A stretch of 26,325 bases of DNA from Acanthamoeba castellanii str. Neff (Eukaryota; Discosea; Longamoebia; Acanthamoebidae): NCBI RefSeq assembly GCF_000313135.1, contig NW_004457532.1:1134737-1161061 (forward strand), written 5' to 3'. The position numbers and the translations under genes were made by a program. Below are positions 1-10,456 of the stretch, piece after piece. Each line of letters begins with the position of its first letter. Position 1 is the stretch's first letter. The notes below the pieces were generated by a model. The model worked only from the letters and a program-made list of their open reading frames with translations. It did no database searches and had not been told where the DNA came from.

Positions 1-1830
1 GCCTGGGCCTCGCTGTAGAGGGAAAAAACGATTTTAAAAAAATTCAAAAATCAATGACGAACAAGGGGGCAAGTGGTAATAAATAATAACAGTTAGAAAT
101 CAATAAAAGAATAAATAAATAGGAAGAAATAAGCGGTACCTATTGTGGTACCCGCGGAGGGGCGGGTGGGCTGGGCGGCCGGTGGAGAGTTGGTGGTGGG
201 GGCAGCAGTGGGGGCTCGCGGCTTTACGACCGGCTTCATTCCTCGCGCTGGGAGTCCCGGCAGTGGCTTGGCTCCCACACCGACGTTCCCCTTGGCTGCT
301 CGCGAATCCGTCGGGTGAAGGGAGGGACAATTTTAGTCGTTGCGGCCAGGAGCGAAAACCCCCAACGTCATAAATACCAAAAAATAAAAATAAATAAATA
401 TTTATTATTATTATGATTCTTATTCTTGCTGGGATGGCATCATCAATAATTGTCTATCATAAAGATAATAAAGCAATTGTCTATCATAAAGATGTAATAA
501 AGTAACTGTATTGCATAATTAAAAGTGTGGTAAAATGCGTACCGTCGAGCACGTTGACTATGTCTTGCGCGTTGTGCTTCACGGCCACCTCTCGCGGTGT
601 GCCCTGTGGCCCCAAGATGCTACATCAACGTTGCACCCGCGTCGCGTGTCGTGTCGTTGGTCGTGTCGTGTCGTCGTGAGTGGGTGAGAAAACGAAGAAG
701 AAGGAACGAAGGGAGAGCGAATGTACTTGACGGCTGCACCGCGCTCGAGGAGCTTGCGCACGGTGTCGACGCGGCCGGAGCTGACCGCGATGTGGAGGGC
801 CGTTTCGCCTTGTCTGTGGTGCGGGAGATCGTGGGCAGAAGATGAAAGGAGAGGAGACGCAGAGTCGCGGTGGCGGTCAGCTTCACCATCACCATCACGA
901 TGGTGCACGTCATGCACACTGGAAAAATAGCGCTGGAGTCGCTTGAAGTTGTTCTCTGCTGCTTCCATCTCCATTCAACTCCACTCCACTTGATTATTTA
1001 TTATTATACTAACAAATAGAAATAATCGATAAATAAATGAATAAACACGGTGTGCGTGTGCGGTGTGTGTTGTGTCTGCTCAAAGAGAAGGAGAAAGAGA
1101 AGCCAAGAGCCGTTGTGTCGTGATAGGGCTCCTCATGGAGCGGAAGACACGCCATGTTGGCTCTCGTGTTGTGAAGTGAAGAGAAGCATGCCTCAATGAG
1201 GAACTCGCGGAAAAGTGCGCAGAGGGAAAGCGAAAAGGCACGGGCGCCGATCTCGAGAACAAGTCCAGTGATCGTCGGCTCGAGGTCGAGCGCCACCCAC
1301 GTCCACAACTCAACGCGCGCAACGGTGAATCGAAGCAACAACAACGTTTTCACCCATTTTGTTGCGGCCCAGATGCTGAGATCTCGCGAGCTCGAGCGTG
1401 GCATAGATTGGATGATTGGATGGGAGATAAAGGCAGGATAAAATGGAAGAGATTGGGATTGAATTGAAAGGAGTGCAGCGGAAAACCAGCCGCTCAAGTT
1501 GTAGAGGTTTGCTTTTTGCTCACGAATGATGAACGCGTAGAGAAAGGAGAGATGTGAGAGAGGGGGGGCGTACGGATTAGCAGTGTTGGGATTGGCTCCA
1601 TGATCGAAGAGGATGTCCATCTCTCGCAATCGGTCGTGCTTGGTAGCCACCATGAGGGCCGTCTCGCCATTCGAGTCCTTACGATCGAGCCACATCGCAT
1701 TCTCTCTCAATGCCAGAAATTGCTGCAGTTCTCCCTCCTGCCCACCATCTTTGATCATCGAGTAGAGCTGTAGTAGTGGATTGCGGCGCGGCGATACCGC
1801 AGGTACGGGCGAAGATGGTCCCGACATCAT
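1..1830 (-). CDS. Ankyrin-repeat protein, 3' end beyond the window
   Basis: Read on the minus strand as exons 1830-1574, 813-727, 619-543, 298-152 and 12-1 (running off the edge). The start is the ATG at 1830; a second Met codon follows directly. After about 50 N-terminal residues come three ankyrin repeats, beginning NGETALM, QGETALH and QGTPREV. Across the proposed introns the repeats are exactly 33 residues apart, which is the strongest support for the splice model. The chain then becomes rich in Pro, Ala and Thr (exon 4), a likely flexible linker. Ankyrin repeats are protein-binding scaffolds; the partner cannot be told from the sequence. Intron 1 is about 760 bp, far longer than any other here. 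The last 12 bp are called only from a good pyrimidine tract and AG at 13-14. The ankyrin assignment is firm; the gene's role is unknown. Confidence 0.8.
814..1573 (-). other. Unusually long intron of the ankyrin gene
   Basis: Bounded by a GTACGC donor (minus strand, from 1573) and a CACCACAG acceptor ending at 814. Joining across it restores an exact 33-residue ankyrin period and a GETALH motif. The interior is pyrimidine-rich on the sense strand near the donor, with AT-rich patches around 990-1040. I found no convincing exon, tRNA or repeat element inside. An additional or alternative exon around 960-900 is possible but unsupported. Confidence 0.55.
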
Positions 1831-2235
1831 TCGGGTCGGTAATCCAAGAGCCGATCTTTTGTCTTCACCGAGCGATCAATCGTTCACTATCTGATCAATC
1901 AATCTTCTGTCTTCGCTGTTCTATCGCTCCTCCTTCTCTCCGGACGGTGCTTACCAGGCCTCCCCGAACTGAATCGTTGTGGAAGTCGAGCGGCTCTCCC
2001 CCCCACTGGTCGCTTTCGTTCTTTAGGGGCCGAGCGAGGATATTTCAGGCCAACACGCAACAATTAATTAACGGTTCTATTTTGTTTTTGCTGGCTTTGC
2101 CCAATCGACCATCTCGTGCTCGTGCGCCACACGTGTTGAACGTCGGTCGCCAGACGTGTCAACTTGCTAGCCAAACTCAACGAACTATCTTTCGAGACTA
2201 CAGCAGTTAATAAACAAAAAACAAAAAACAACCAA
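1831..2235. other. Intergenic: 3' flank of the LD-motif gene, 5' flank of the ankyrin gene
   Basis: 405 bp between the ankyrin start codon and the stop codon of the next gene, both transcribed leftward. It should hold the ankyrin promoter and the 3' UTR of the LD-motif gene. Just past that stop there is an A-rich tract on the plus strand around 2210-2233. Open frames here have no codon structure or family resemblance that I can see. Confidence 0.5.
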
Positions 2236-5200
2236 CTATGGTCGACCATCGCGCAGGAGAGCGTAGACGCGTTTGAGGGTGGTGAGGAACTGGTGGATGG
2301 TGAGGACGACCTGCTGGAAGCGATGCTCCTCGACGAGGTAGTGCCGGAGCTCGCCCCGGGTCTTGTCGGCGCGGAACCGCTTGACGACCTCGCCCACCTC
2401 GAGGGCCTGCCGCAGGATGAGCCGCTTCTCGGCGGCGTCGGGGACGTGGACCAGCAGCCGCGACAGGAGGTCGGCGAGGCGCGCGGAGAACTGGCTGACG
2501 GTGGCCTGATCGTGGCCCTCCGGTCGGCCGGGCTCGAAGTCGTCCGGCTCGGCCTTGCAGAATTCCAGCATCGGTTGGGTCACCTGCACGATCTCTTTCA
2601 CCGCAGTCTGCACACCGCACACACCGCACACGCCGCACACGATCGACACAGAAAGAGAGGCGTGAGGACACGAGAGCCACGCAGAGAATGCCTTTTTGAG
2701 AGCCGTGAGTACCTGAACTTCGGCAACGACCGCCGGATCGGCGGGTGGTCTCGGCGGCAGGGCGGGTGGTGCGGCAGGTTCTTGCGGTGTAGGGTGTCGT
2801 GCCAGCATATGTCCTTCTCCTATTGTGTCGTGTCGTGCGTGAGCCACAACGGCGACGAGAATTTAGAATGATTGGTGGTGGTTTACCTGATGCGGCGCTG
2901 TCGTGTTCGTCTTTGAGGGTCTTGAGATGCGACAGGAGGAGGTTCAACTCGATCTTGACCACCTTGGCCGCCCGGCGCATGGCCTCCTCAAAGTCCTTCA
3001 GCTCGGCCTCGTTGAACAGCGCCTCCACCGACACAGGTGCGATCATGGAGCGGCGAGTGGACTTGCCCTCCAGCGAGTCCCTGTAGAGCGCTCGCTGCTT
3101 CCGGGCGAGCACTTGGGCGAGCAGGTCGCTAAACTCGAAGCCGGCGGCGATGAGCTGCTCGACGAGGTTCATGGTGGGCTTCATCACCGTGTCGATCGCG
3201 CTGCCGGCCTGCTTCGGTCGATGCCGGTGGGCCAGCTGGATGGCGCACTGTCCCGCGCAGCTCAAACGTAACCGGAACGTTTGCGGTCCCTCTGCCAACA
3301 CCCTCTCATTCTTTGCAACAGTTAGCTTAACCGCACACGCACACACGCACACGTGCATACCACACACACGCACACACGCACACACGCAACCCGGAAAGGG
3401 GTACCTCGAGCGATAAGAGTTCGGGAAGAGTGAAGGTGGCGTAGGAGGTGAGTTTCCTGACGTGGTCGGTCAGCACGCCGGGTCCCTCAGGCTGCGAGGT
3501 CGCGCCTTCGCTCGATGTGCGCGGGGTCGAGACGGTTGCTGGTACCGCCAGCTGCGGCTTCGGGGAATCGGACATGCGCCGGACGGTCGGCACCGCGTTG
3601 GCCATGGCGCGCTCGTTCGTGTCCTCGTCGGTCATGTCGGCGTCGAGCATGAAGTCCCTCGCGTCGTGCAGCTCGTGGAGGAGGTCGTCCAGCGCCGGCA
3701 GCACTGCTGCGCGCGCCTGCTCCAGATCCTCCGCGGCGTCATAGTCTCGCAAGAAGCCCATCGCGGCTTCGGTGAATTCCCTCAATTTGTTCACAATCTC
3801 CGTCTTTAATCGCCTGTGGGGCCATTTTATCACAACTCTTCAGCACACGCCACACGCCAGCGACACACACGACCACGATGGAACGACACGCATGGTTTGA
3901 TGATGTACCGGAGTGTGACTTGATGTTGTTCATCATTTACGCGGATGACGTCGAGCAAGCCCTTGGTCATGGTGATGGTCAGTCGCACGCTGGCCTTGAC
4001 GTCGTCCCCCACCTGCTCGGGGCTCTGCCCGAGGTGCTCGTAGAGCGACTGCCGCTCGCGCAGGATGCCCTCGAGGCCCAGGTAGCACGCGATGTGGTAG
4101 TGCACGTCGCCGCTGTCCGATTCGGCCGCGTGCGGCGATTGCGGTGGCGAAAATGATGGTAAAGATGTGGAGACGGAAGAAGAACGAGACGGCGACGACG
4201 ACGAGCGCGAGGAGGCCAGCGTCACGCGCTCGTTGACGAGCACGACCCACCGGGAGAGGTGCAGCTCCAGGCGGTCGGTGAGCTGCGCGGCCAGGCTGAC
4301 GTGGGCTCGACGGGCGATGGCCGCCACGGGGTCCATCGCGCCCAGCCGCATCTGCTCCACCTCGGCTTCCGCGAGGAGCGACAACAGGTCGAGCGCCGCA
4401 TGTGCTGCGTCTTGTGTCTGCTGTAGTAGCGGCCGATCCAACTGTCGTGTGTGTCGCGTGCAAAAGGGATCAGTGAATTGATGGTGATGACGAACGATGA
4501 TGGTGTTGGCGAAGTAGCGGAGGGCCGCGTACATGCTGGTGGACGGCGATGGTCACCTTACAAAGGAGGTGGATGCAGCAAGCGAACTGTCCGTAGTCGT
4601 GCTCTTTGAGAGCCGTCTGTGCGCCGCTGGCGATCTGTGTGACCCCCACTGTATAGAGATAGAGTGAGTGTCCAGTCCGCGGTCAACTGGGAGGGGGAGA
4701 GGTCGCCTCGGCGTCCATTCAGCGTGCGCGCACGTACTCTTGAGTTGATCCCCGTTGTTGGTGATGGCCGACGTGTGGGTCATGCGCGCAGCCCGGGCGA
4801 TCTCCCGCAACACGGTTTGAATTCTACATTTGGCCTGCTCCAACTCCGCGATCTGTGGTCGCGTAGTGAGTGATGCGTGAGCAGCGTAATGTGTGTAGTG
4901 TGTGTGTGTGTGTCGCGTGTGAGGTACCTTCTTGGTTGATGATAGTCGAAGAGATCGTCTAAGAAGCAACCAACAGCAATCAATTAGTTTTGCAAACAAG
5001 CGTGTGACAGCGGCGCGGGGGTACCCTTTGTACTGCGCCTGGTGGTGGTGTTGCTGTTCCGCCTGCGGCCGTGGTTGTGGCCGTGGTTGCAGGTGTTCCT
5101 GTGACCGCGACTGTGGCTGCTGTGGTGGTTGTGGCTGTGGTTGAGGCAGAGGTTGAGGCTGTGGTGCGGTTACATCGCCTTTGTTCTTCCAATTTACTCG

Positions 5201-5791
5201 TGGTGGCGTGGCGGCGTGGGGCGACACCGGCGAGCGACGTGAAGGTTCCGCCTTTGAAGGAAGAATCAGAGGTAGACGAATAAAACTCAACATTAAATCG
5301 CTAACGTACGTTGTCGATCGATAGCGCGGAGAGGAGGGCGTCCAGGGTGAGCTCAGAACGAGAGGGCGACTCGGGTCCCGTTCGCCTGGAGCAATTGAAA
5401 GATGAAATTACATAAATTGGAAACAGCTTTCGAATGATTATCTAATGGAGGGAGGGGAGTACAGGCTCTCAAGAGGTACTGCCTTTCGATGGGGGGTGAG
5501 GGCTCGTCGAGCAGCTGCGACCCCTGCATCCTTTCGCAAGAACTTTTTGCTGTCGATTTGGCGCTGCCGCGAGCTAAGAGCGTCAAGGATGCTGTCCAGC
5601 TCCTCCACCGTCCCCTTGTTCACGGGCGGCGCCTTGCTTGAGGGAATGCTGCCACTGCTCCAGCCGCTGCTGTGGTGTTTGTTGTTGCTGCTGCAGTTGT
5701 TGTTGTTGTTGTTGTTCGCCGTGCTCATCTGGCCCGGGTCGACCGATCGTCGATGGAGGCTCATTCCAGCCAGGGACTGTACGTTCCTCAT
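2236..5791 (-). CDS. LD-motif, Q/P-rich, helical protein (possible cytoskeletal or adhesion adaptor)
   Basis: Eleven exons: 5791-5463, 5385-5310, 5251-5025, 4958-4928, 4852-4738, 4648-4533, 4441-3909, 3813-3405, about 3325-2887, 2819-2713 and 2607-2236. All phases agree and give 917 residues. The N-terminus has a poly-Asn tract (about 26-32) and two motifs of the paxillin LD type: LDSILDAL (65-72) and LDALLSAL (124-131, an exact LDxLLxxL). A Gln/Pro/Arg low-complexity stretch follows, about 155-205. The rest looks almost entirely alpha-helical, with amphipathic blocks such as RLKTEIVNKLREFTEAAM, and short Ser/Pro-rich breaks. LD motifs in paxillin-family proteins bind helical bundles (FAT, vinculin tail, talin R8). 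I see no LIM domain, no FERM domain and no recognisable I/LWEQ core. Function is inferred only from the LD motifs and helicity. The exon 9 acceptor is ambiguous (3325 or a few codons downstream). Confidence 0.75.
3333..3388. repeat. CA/CG-rich simple repeat inside an intron of the LD-motif gene
   Basis: Runs of CACACG and CACA units (GTGTGCG on the gene's sense strand) fill most of the intron between exons 8 and 9. It is a microsatellite-like tract with no coding potential. Confidence 0.85.
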
Positions 5792-6057
5792 CCCAGAAGA
5801 AGATGAAGAAGGAGGTGGTTGTTGTAGAACTTAACTTGATGGCTCTAGCTATGAAGAAGGACTAAGCTGATCGATGTTGCGTTGGTATGGCGTTGTTAGG
5901 CCATGGCCCCAAAGGAATGTAACGGCTGTGATGGAAAGCAAGGGGCGTTAGTTGTTTTAAGGAGGCGCTTTTGCTTTAAAGTGGTTGCACGGTAACGACG
6001 TCACGAGTGGTCCACAGAGTCAATCAATCAAGCAATGATGATGATGGCGATGACCCA

Positions 6058-8330
6058 TCACGGGACGAGCGGGCAGGGGGCGCCGACGACGCCCTGGCAC
6101 GACGGCCATTTGCTGAACTTGACGGCGTTGACGACGATCGGAGCGGCAGACGACAGGCGCTCGGCGGGCGACACGACCAGGGCCGCCTTGTTCAGGCCCG
6201 CCGGGAAGTTCCAGTCGCCCAAGTACACCCAGCGTCCTCCGCTGCAAAAGAACGCGTGTGTCGTGTGTGAGTGTCGTGTCGTGTGTGTCGTGTGTTGCCA
6301 CGTACTAGCTTCGCTGGTAGATGGTGGCTTCGGTGGCGCCGTGCAGGTGGTTGATCGTGGCCGTAGCCGTGGCGGCAAACCCATCGGACTCCGGGTGCCA
6401 CACCGACACCTCGTACATGCCCGCCTCGTCGAAGTGGACGTCCCAGCCAGCGCTCACGTTCGCACCCTCATTGGCAAAGGCGTAGAAGGAGCCGTAGGTG
6501 CCGGGGGCGATGGCGCGTTGCCACTTGCCCACGGTGAAGAACGACTTGTCCGTGGCGTCTGCATCGCCGCCACAGGTTGGGACGCTCAGCAATGTAAGAG
6601 CCGAAGAAAGGCGAAGGAGCGCTGATGTACCGAGGCGAATGCGGGGAGGCAGGCCGGCATTGAGCTCCGGCACATTCTCAAGGAAGGTTTCGGCGAACAG
6701 ACCAAGCACGCTGGTGGTGGCCACGTATTATAATTAATTTAAAATGTTCATTATATTTCAAAATCAATAAAAAAACAAATTGAGAACAAAGGAGCGCACC
6801 TGACGTCGTACGGGTTGGGCTGGTTGGGCTCGTATCCGTTGGAAAAGGCGGTGAGGATGAACTCGCGCCCGTTGGGTAGCCAGATGTGTGCGATCTCCTC
6901 CACCGTGTCGTACGCGTCACCAATCTACGCACACGCATCACCGCACACGCAGGGTTTAGCTTTAGATGCGATGTGGTGTGGCGTCAAGAAGGTTCGCGTG
7001 ACTGACCTTGGACCGGATGACCGTGGCGGGCGGGAGACCAAAGCCGAAGGACGTGTAGCCCGTGTATCGCTCGTGACGCAACAGGTTGCGGATGTAATCG
7101 ACGGCCTCGGGCTGAACGACACCTTTTCACGAAGAGTCATCATCACGTTCAGCTGGCAGTCTCATCTTTACGTGGTGCGTGTGCGTGTGCCTGTGTGCCT
7201 GTGGTCGTCGTACCAGAGATAGCTTCGAGGATGATGGTGGCAGAGCAGACCGGGTTCATGAGGTTCATTCCGTACTTGTCGATCGCCAACGATTCAGCGC
7301 CATACTGCATTGACATGTTTAGGATACACGCACACGCACACGCACACACACACACGCACACACGCACGCACGCACTACCCAACACTAAGGCTAACCTTGG
7401 TCTCACCAGAGTTGGAGGGGTAGGTCTTCGACAGAGGGTTCATGTTGCCGAGCAGGTTGAGGCTCTCAAGGTACTCCTTGGTCGAGTTCCTCTTCTTGAT
7501 CCACTCCATGAAGCGCTGGTCCAGCGAGGCCGGCTCATAGTTGAGCGCTGCACGCCGCACGCACGTGCAGTTGTTCAGTCCAACCCGCACACTCACTACC
7601 GCACACACCGCACACCGCACCCTTGGTGATGATGTCGACGATGACGCCCGTCTCGAAGTTGCTGGAGATGCTGATCATCGGGCGCACGTGCTCGTCTAGG
7701 CAGTCGTAGCGCTTCCCTTGCGCCTCGCACCAGTGCATCGCCGAGAGCAGGTACGTGAGCTTTACGCAACTGCGACAGCCCAGGACCAAATAAAGAGCGA
7801 AGACACGCAGCGCGATGAGCAACAAACAACGAAAACGAAGACGAAAAGAACGAACCTTGCGGGGTAGGCCACGGCCATCGGGTTGTAGACGCCGCGGCGC
7901 CAGGTCTGCTTATTCGCCCGATCGGGCACAGGCAGGCGTTGTCCGCCGTTCAGGGTGCGGCCGGCGCTGTCGACCAGCGGCGCGCCCTTGGGTGGCAGGA
8001 GTACCGTCGCATCCAGGCGGGTCATCGGGTACGCCGTGCCATTGCGCACCTTCAACACCCTAAAAATAGTATTACATGGATTAAAAAGAATGAAATTATT
8101 AACATAATAACAGATAAATAAATTAATAATACTGGTCGAGGGGAGAGGCACGCAGCGCGGGCAATGGCGAGGGCGTTGGAAAGGTGGTCGTCGGAAACAA
8201 AGGCGAAGGCGGTGCCGTCGCACGAGGTGCCGAAGTCTTCCTGCGGCACAAAGGCGGCCGAAGCGACGTACACTGCCGCGAGGAGGAGGACCGCCACCAC
8301 TGCCGGCCAGCAGAGAACGCCACGTACCAT
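6058..8330 (-). CDS. Secreted class A beta-lactamase-like serine hydrolase with a golvesin C-terminal-like domain
   Basis: Ten exons: 8330-8152, 8059-7856, 7769-7621, 7547-7396, 7304-7214, 7122-7007, 6924-6800, 6710-6631, 6558-6306 and 6241-6058. All phases agree, giving 510 residues. Residues 1 to about 27 form a signal peptide (hydrophobic core VVAVLLLAAVYVASA). The catalytic domain (about 110-340) has S128-C-V-K131 as the SxxK motif, S163-S-N165 where class A enzymes have SDN, and K297-I-G299 where they have KTG, followed by HIWLPNGREFILTAFSNG. The C-terminal domain (about 366-505) fits the golvesin C-terminal-like fold: SFFTVGKW, AGMYEVSVW, GGRWVYLGDWNFPAG and NAVKF. The protein is probably exported and acts as a peptidase, esterase or transferase; the substrate is unknown. 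The 72-nt intron 8 (6630-6559) has length 3n and no stop, so its retention would add 24 residues. The first donor (GC|GTGCCT) is the weakest call. Confidence 0.82.
6251..6297. repeat. GTGTC/GTGTGTC simple repeat in an intron
   Basis: Plus-strand units of GTGTCGT and GTGTGTCGT lie in the last intron of the hydrolase gene; the sense strand reads ACACGAC. The same short unit recurs in introns of several other genes in the window. Confidence 0.8.
7326..7376. repeat. CA/CG-rich microsatellite in an intron
   Basis: Tandem CACACG, CACA and CACG units occupy most of the intron between exons 4 and 5 of the hydrolase gene. Confidence 0.9.
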
Positions 8331-8555
8331 GGACCCCACCTCAACAACGCTGTGGTAATACTGCTGGCAGCCGGAGTGAAAGAGCGAAAGCGAGAGCGAG
8401 AAGAGCGAAAGAGAAGTCACTGCCCCGCTGTTCGCTGTTGACCAACCAACCCCGAAATTGGTGTCTGCGCGGACAACTTTGACACGGTCCAAGTGAAAAT
8501 GTTGTGCAACAACCAACAACAATTGGCCTCCCTGGGGGTGTGTGGCGCACGCAAG

Positions 8556-10379
8556 TCACTCGTGGAGACGAGGGATGGTATTGTTCTTGCTGTGGATGAT
8601 GTCGTATCGCTTCTTGAGATCGAGCAGGATCTCTGCCGTCTTGTCCGGGTTCTGTGTGCGAAGAGAGTGTGTGATCGTAAGGTTGTCAATCAATCAGGCC
8701 ACATGTACGCGCAGCTGACCAAAGCAAAGCAAAGCAAAGCAGAGAGAGAGAGAGGGAAGAGAGATGGCAGACGGTCGTACGTCTTCTTGGATGCAGTGGC
8801 CGCAGTCGGCCAGGACGACGACGCGGAACTTGCCCTGCATCTGGCCGATCATCAGCTCCGTGTCCAGCCGGTCGGTGCCGGCCAAGACCAGCACCTTTGC
8901 CGCGGGGCAGCTCAGAAACTGGCGGTGGTGGCGGCGGCTCTGTGTTAGCTCAACGACCAGCCAAGGGGGTGCGTGTGTTGCGGTGCTGACGTGTCGCGTG
9001 GGTCGCGTGCCTTTTTGGACAGGCCTTGGTACCAGCCCTCCCAGTAGTGCTTCGTAAGGTTCAGGTTGGTTCGCCTGGTCGGTTCAGAATTTCAAGCGTG
9101 TGTGGCGGTCAGGCGAGGGCGAGGGGGAACGGTGAGGGAAGCGACGGTGCGCACCAGGCGTAGTGGCCGGTCGACTCGTCGCGCACGAGCCGTGGCGGGA
9201 CCGAGACCCGCGCCGAGTCGAGATTGTGGACTGACCCGCTTCGAACGCTGTTGTGGAATTTAGAATGGAATGAGGTGATATGTGGAATGTGTGACGTCAA
9301 CGCGTTGAGCAGCGGAGCTGAAGCTGGGAACGTACGTCCACTGGATGGCCTGTTCGAGCGTGGGGAAGGAGGAAGGGACCTTGGCGAGGTACGTGTCCAT
9401 GTAGTTGAGGGACGCCATGGCCGTGCCTGGCAGTGCGTGCGTGTGTGCGTGATCTCATGAGCTCCTCGGGCACGACATAGAGCCACCACCCTTCACGCCG
9501 TGGCGTACGCACCTTCGACCACATCCAGAACGATCAGTCCGGATAGCTCCTTGATCTGTCCGGAAATCGCAGTGTGAATCGCCACGGATCCGCCAAGGCT
9601 GAAGAAGAACGAAGAAGAGAGTACGTGTGAGTTTTCTTACATGCGCCAACACAAAAAGACACAAACGGGCCGTGGCGCGCACCTGTGGCCAACGAGGATG
9701 ATAGGGGAGGAAGGAGAAGCCGAGTAGAGCGTGCGAATCAGAGTGATGACGTCGCTGGTCAGAGTCTCGATCGACAAATCACTATCGTCGCTCGTGTGCG
9801 TGTGGCCTGCCAGCAGCACACGGGGCAAGCAAGCTGAGTCGTTCACGCTGTGTGCGCAGTGTGTGTGCGTGCCAGCAAGCATGAAGACATGAAGCTACGA
9901 ATACCGTGGCCGCGGAAGTCAAATGCGAGGACGCGAGCGGTCTGTTGGAGGGCGCCGACCGTGGCGGCCCACGAGAGCGCCGAGTGGCCGCCGCCGTGGA
10001 GCAGCACAAACAGCGGTCCCTCGTCCGGCCCGCTGAAGTAGACCCTGAACACCTGTTGCACAACGCCACCCACACCACGCCGTGAGCACCAAAAACGCTC
10101 CGCGTAGCGCAACGGAGATGAACGCACATCGTTGGTGTTGGGAATGGCCACGTCCTGGCAGGAGGCAAAGAATCGATCCCAGCCTAGATCTGCCGCCCAA
10201 ATGTCGCTGCTGCCCCCCGAGGTGGGGATTTGTACAAATAAAACAAATAAGCAAAAAAAAGTCGATTGAGCCTACCTCTCTGCATCATCTTGTGATGGGG
10301 AACCGCTTGTGCCTGCAGATGCTTGCTTCGGTGCAGGAGGACCCATGGCACCCTTACCCTTGAATAGCTCCCTCTGCAT
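8556..10379 (-). CDS. PPME1: Protein phosphatase methylesterase 1 (PP2A demethylase)
   Basis: Ten exons: 10379-10276, 10209-10128, 10052-9905, 9806-9683, 9598-9513, 9426-9336, 9247-9155, 9074-9011, 8918-8781 and 8651-8556; 341 residues. PPME1 removes the methyl ester from the C-terminal Leu of the PP2A catalytic subunit. It is an alpha/beta hydrolase with the oxyanion region LHGGGHSALSW, nucleophile S153 in GHSLGG, D178 in LDVVEGTAM and H305 in CGHCIQED. GTDRLDTELMIGQMQGKF and YWEGW also match the family. Exon junctions are fixed by close length agreement with animal PPME1. The long acidic insert that human PPME1 has before the conserved Y-x-W stretch is absent. Intron 8 (9010-8919) starts with GC rather than GT. 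The exon 2 acceptor is a tandem CAGCAG, so one Ser may be optional. The C-terminus is Asn/Lys-rich and lacks the animal tail. Confidence 0.93.
8720..8755. repeat. AAAGC pentamer repeat followed by (GA)n
   Basis: About four AAAGC units are followed by a GA run, all within the last intron of the methylesterase gene. It is an intronic simple repeat. Confidence 0.85.
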
Positions 10380-10456
10380 TGTCGCGTTGGACTGATTTGT
10401 TGATTGATTTGTGGATTTATTAGCTTTTCCTTTTTGTTTATTTAAATAAATGATGT

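Noticed and set aside
143..373. Plus-strand open frame overlapping the ankyrin gene's fourth exon
   Set aside because: GC-rich antisense shadow; the minus-strand reading keeps splice phase on both sides.
579..974. Separate small gene starting at the ATG near 974
   Set aside because: Only its QGETALH to ERGAAV part is coding-like, and that part joins to the upstream ankyrin exon with exact 33-residue spacing.
8457..8526. CCAAT pentamers upstream of the hydrolase gene (two), also near the TMEM164-like and LysRS starts, as possible targets of the NF-YA encoded here
   Set aside because: The number found in about 2 kb of promoter DNA is close to chance for a 5-mer on both strands. No enrichment can be claimed.
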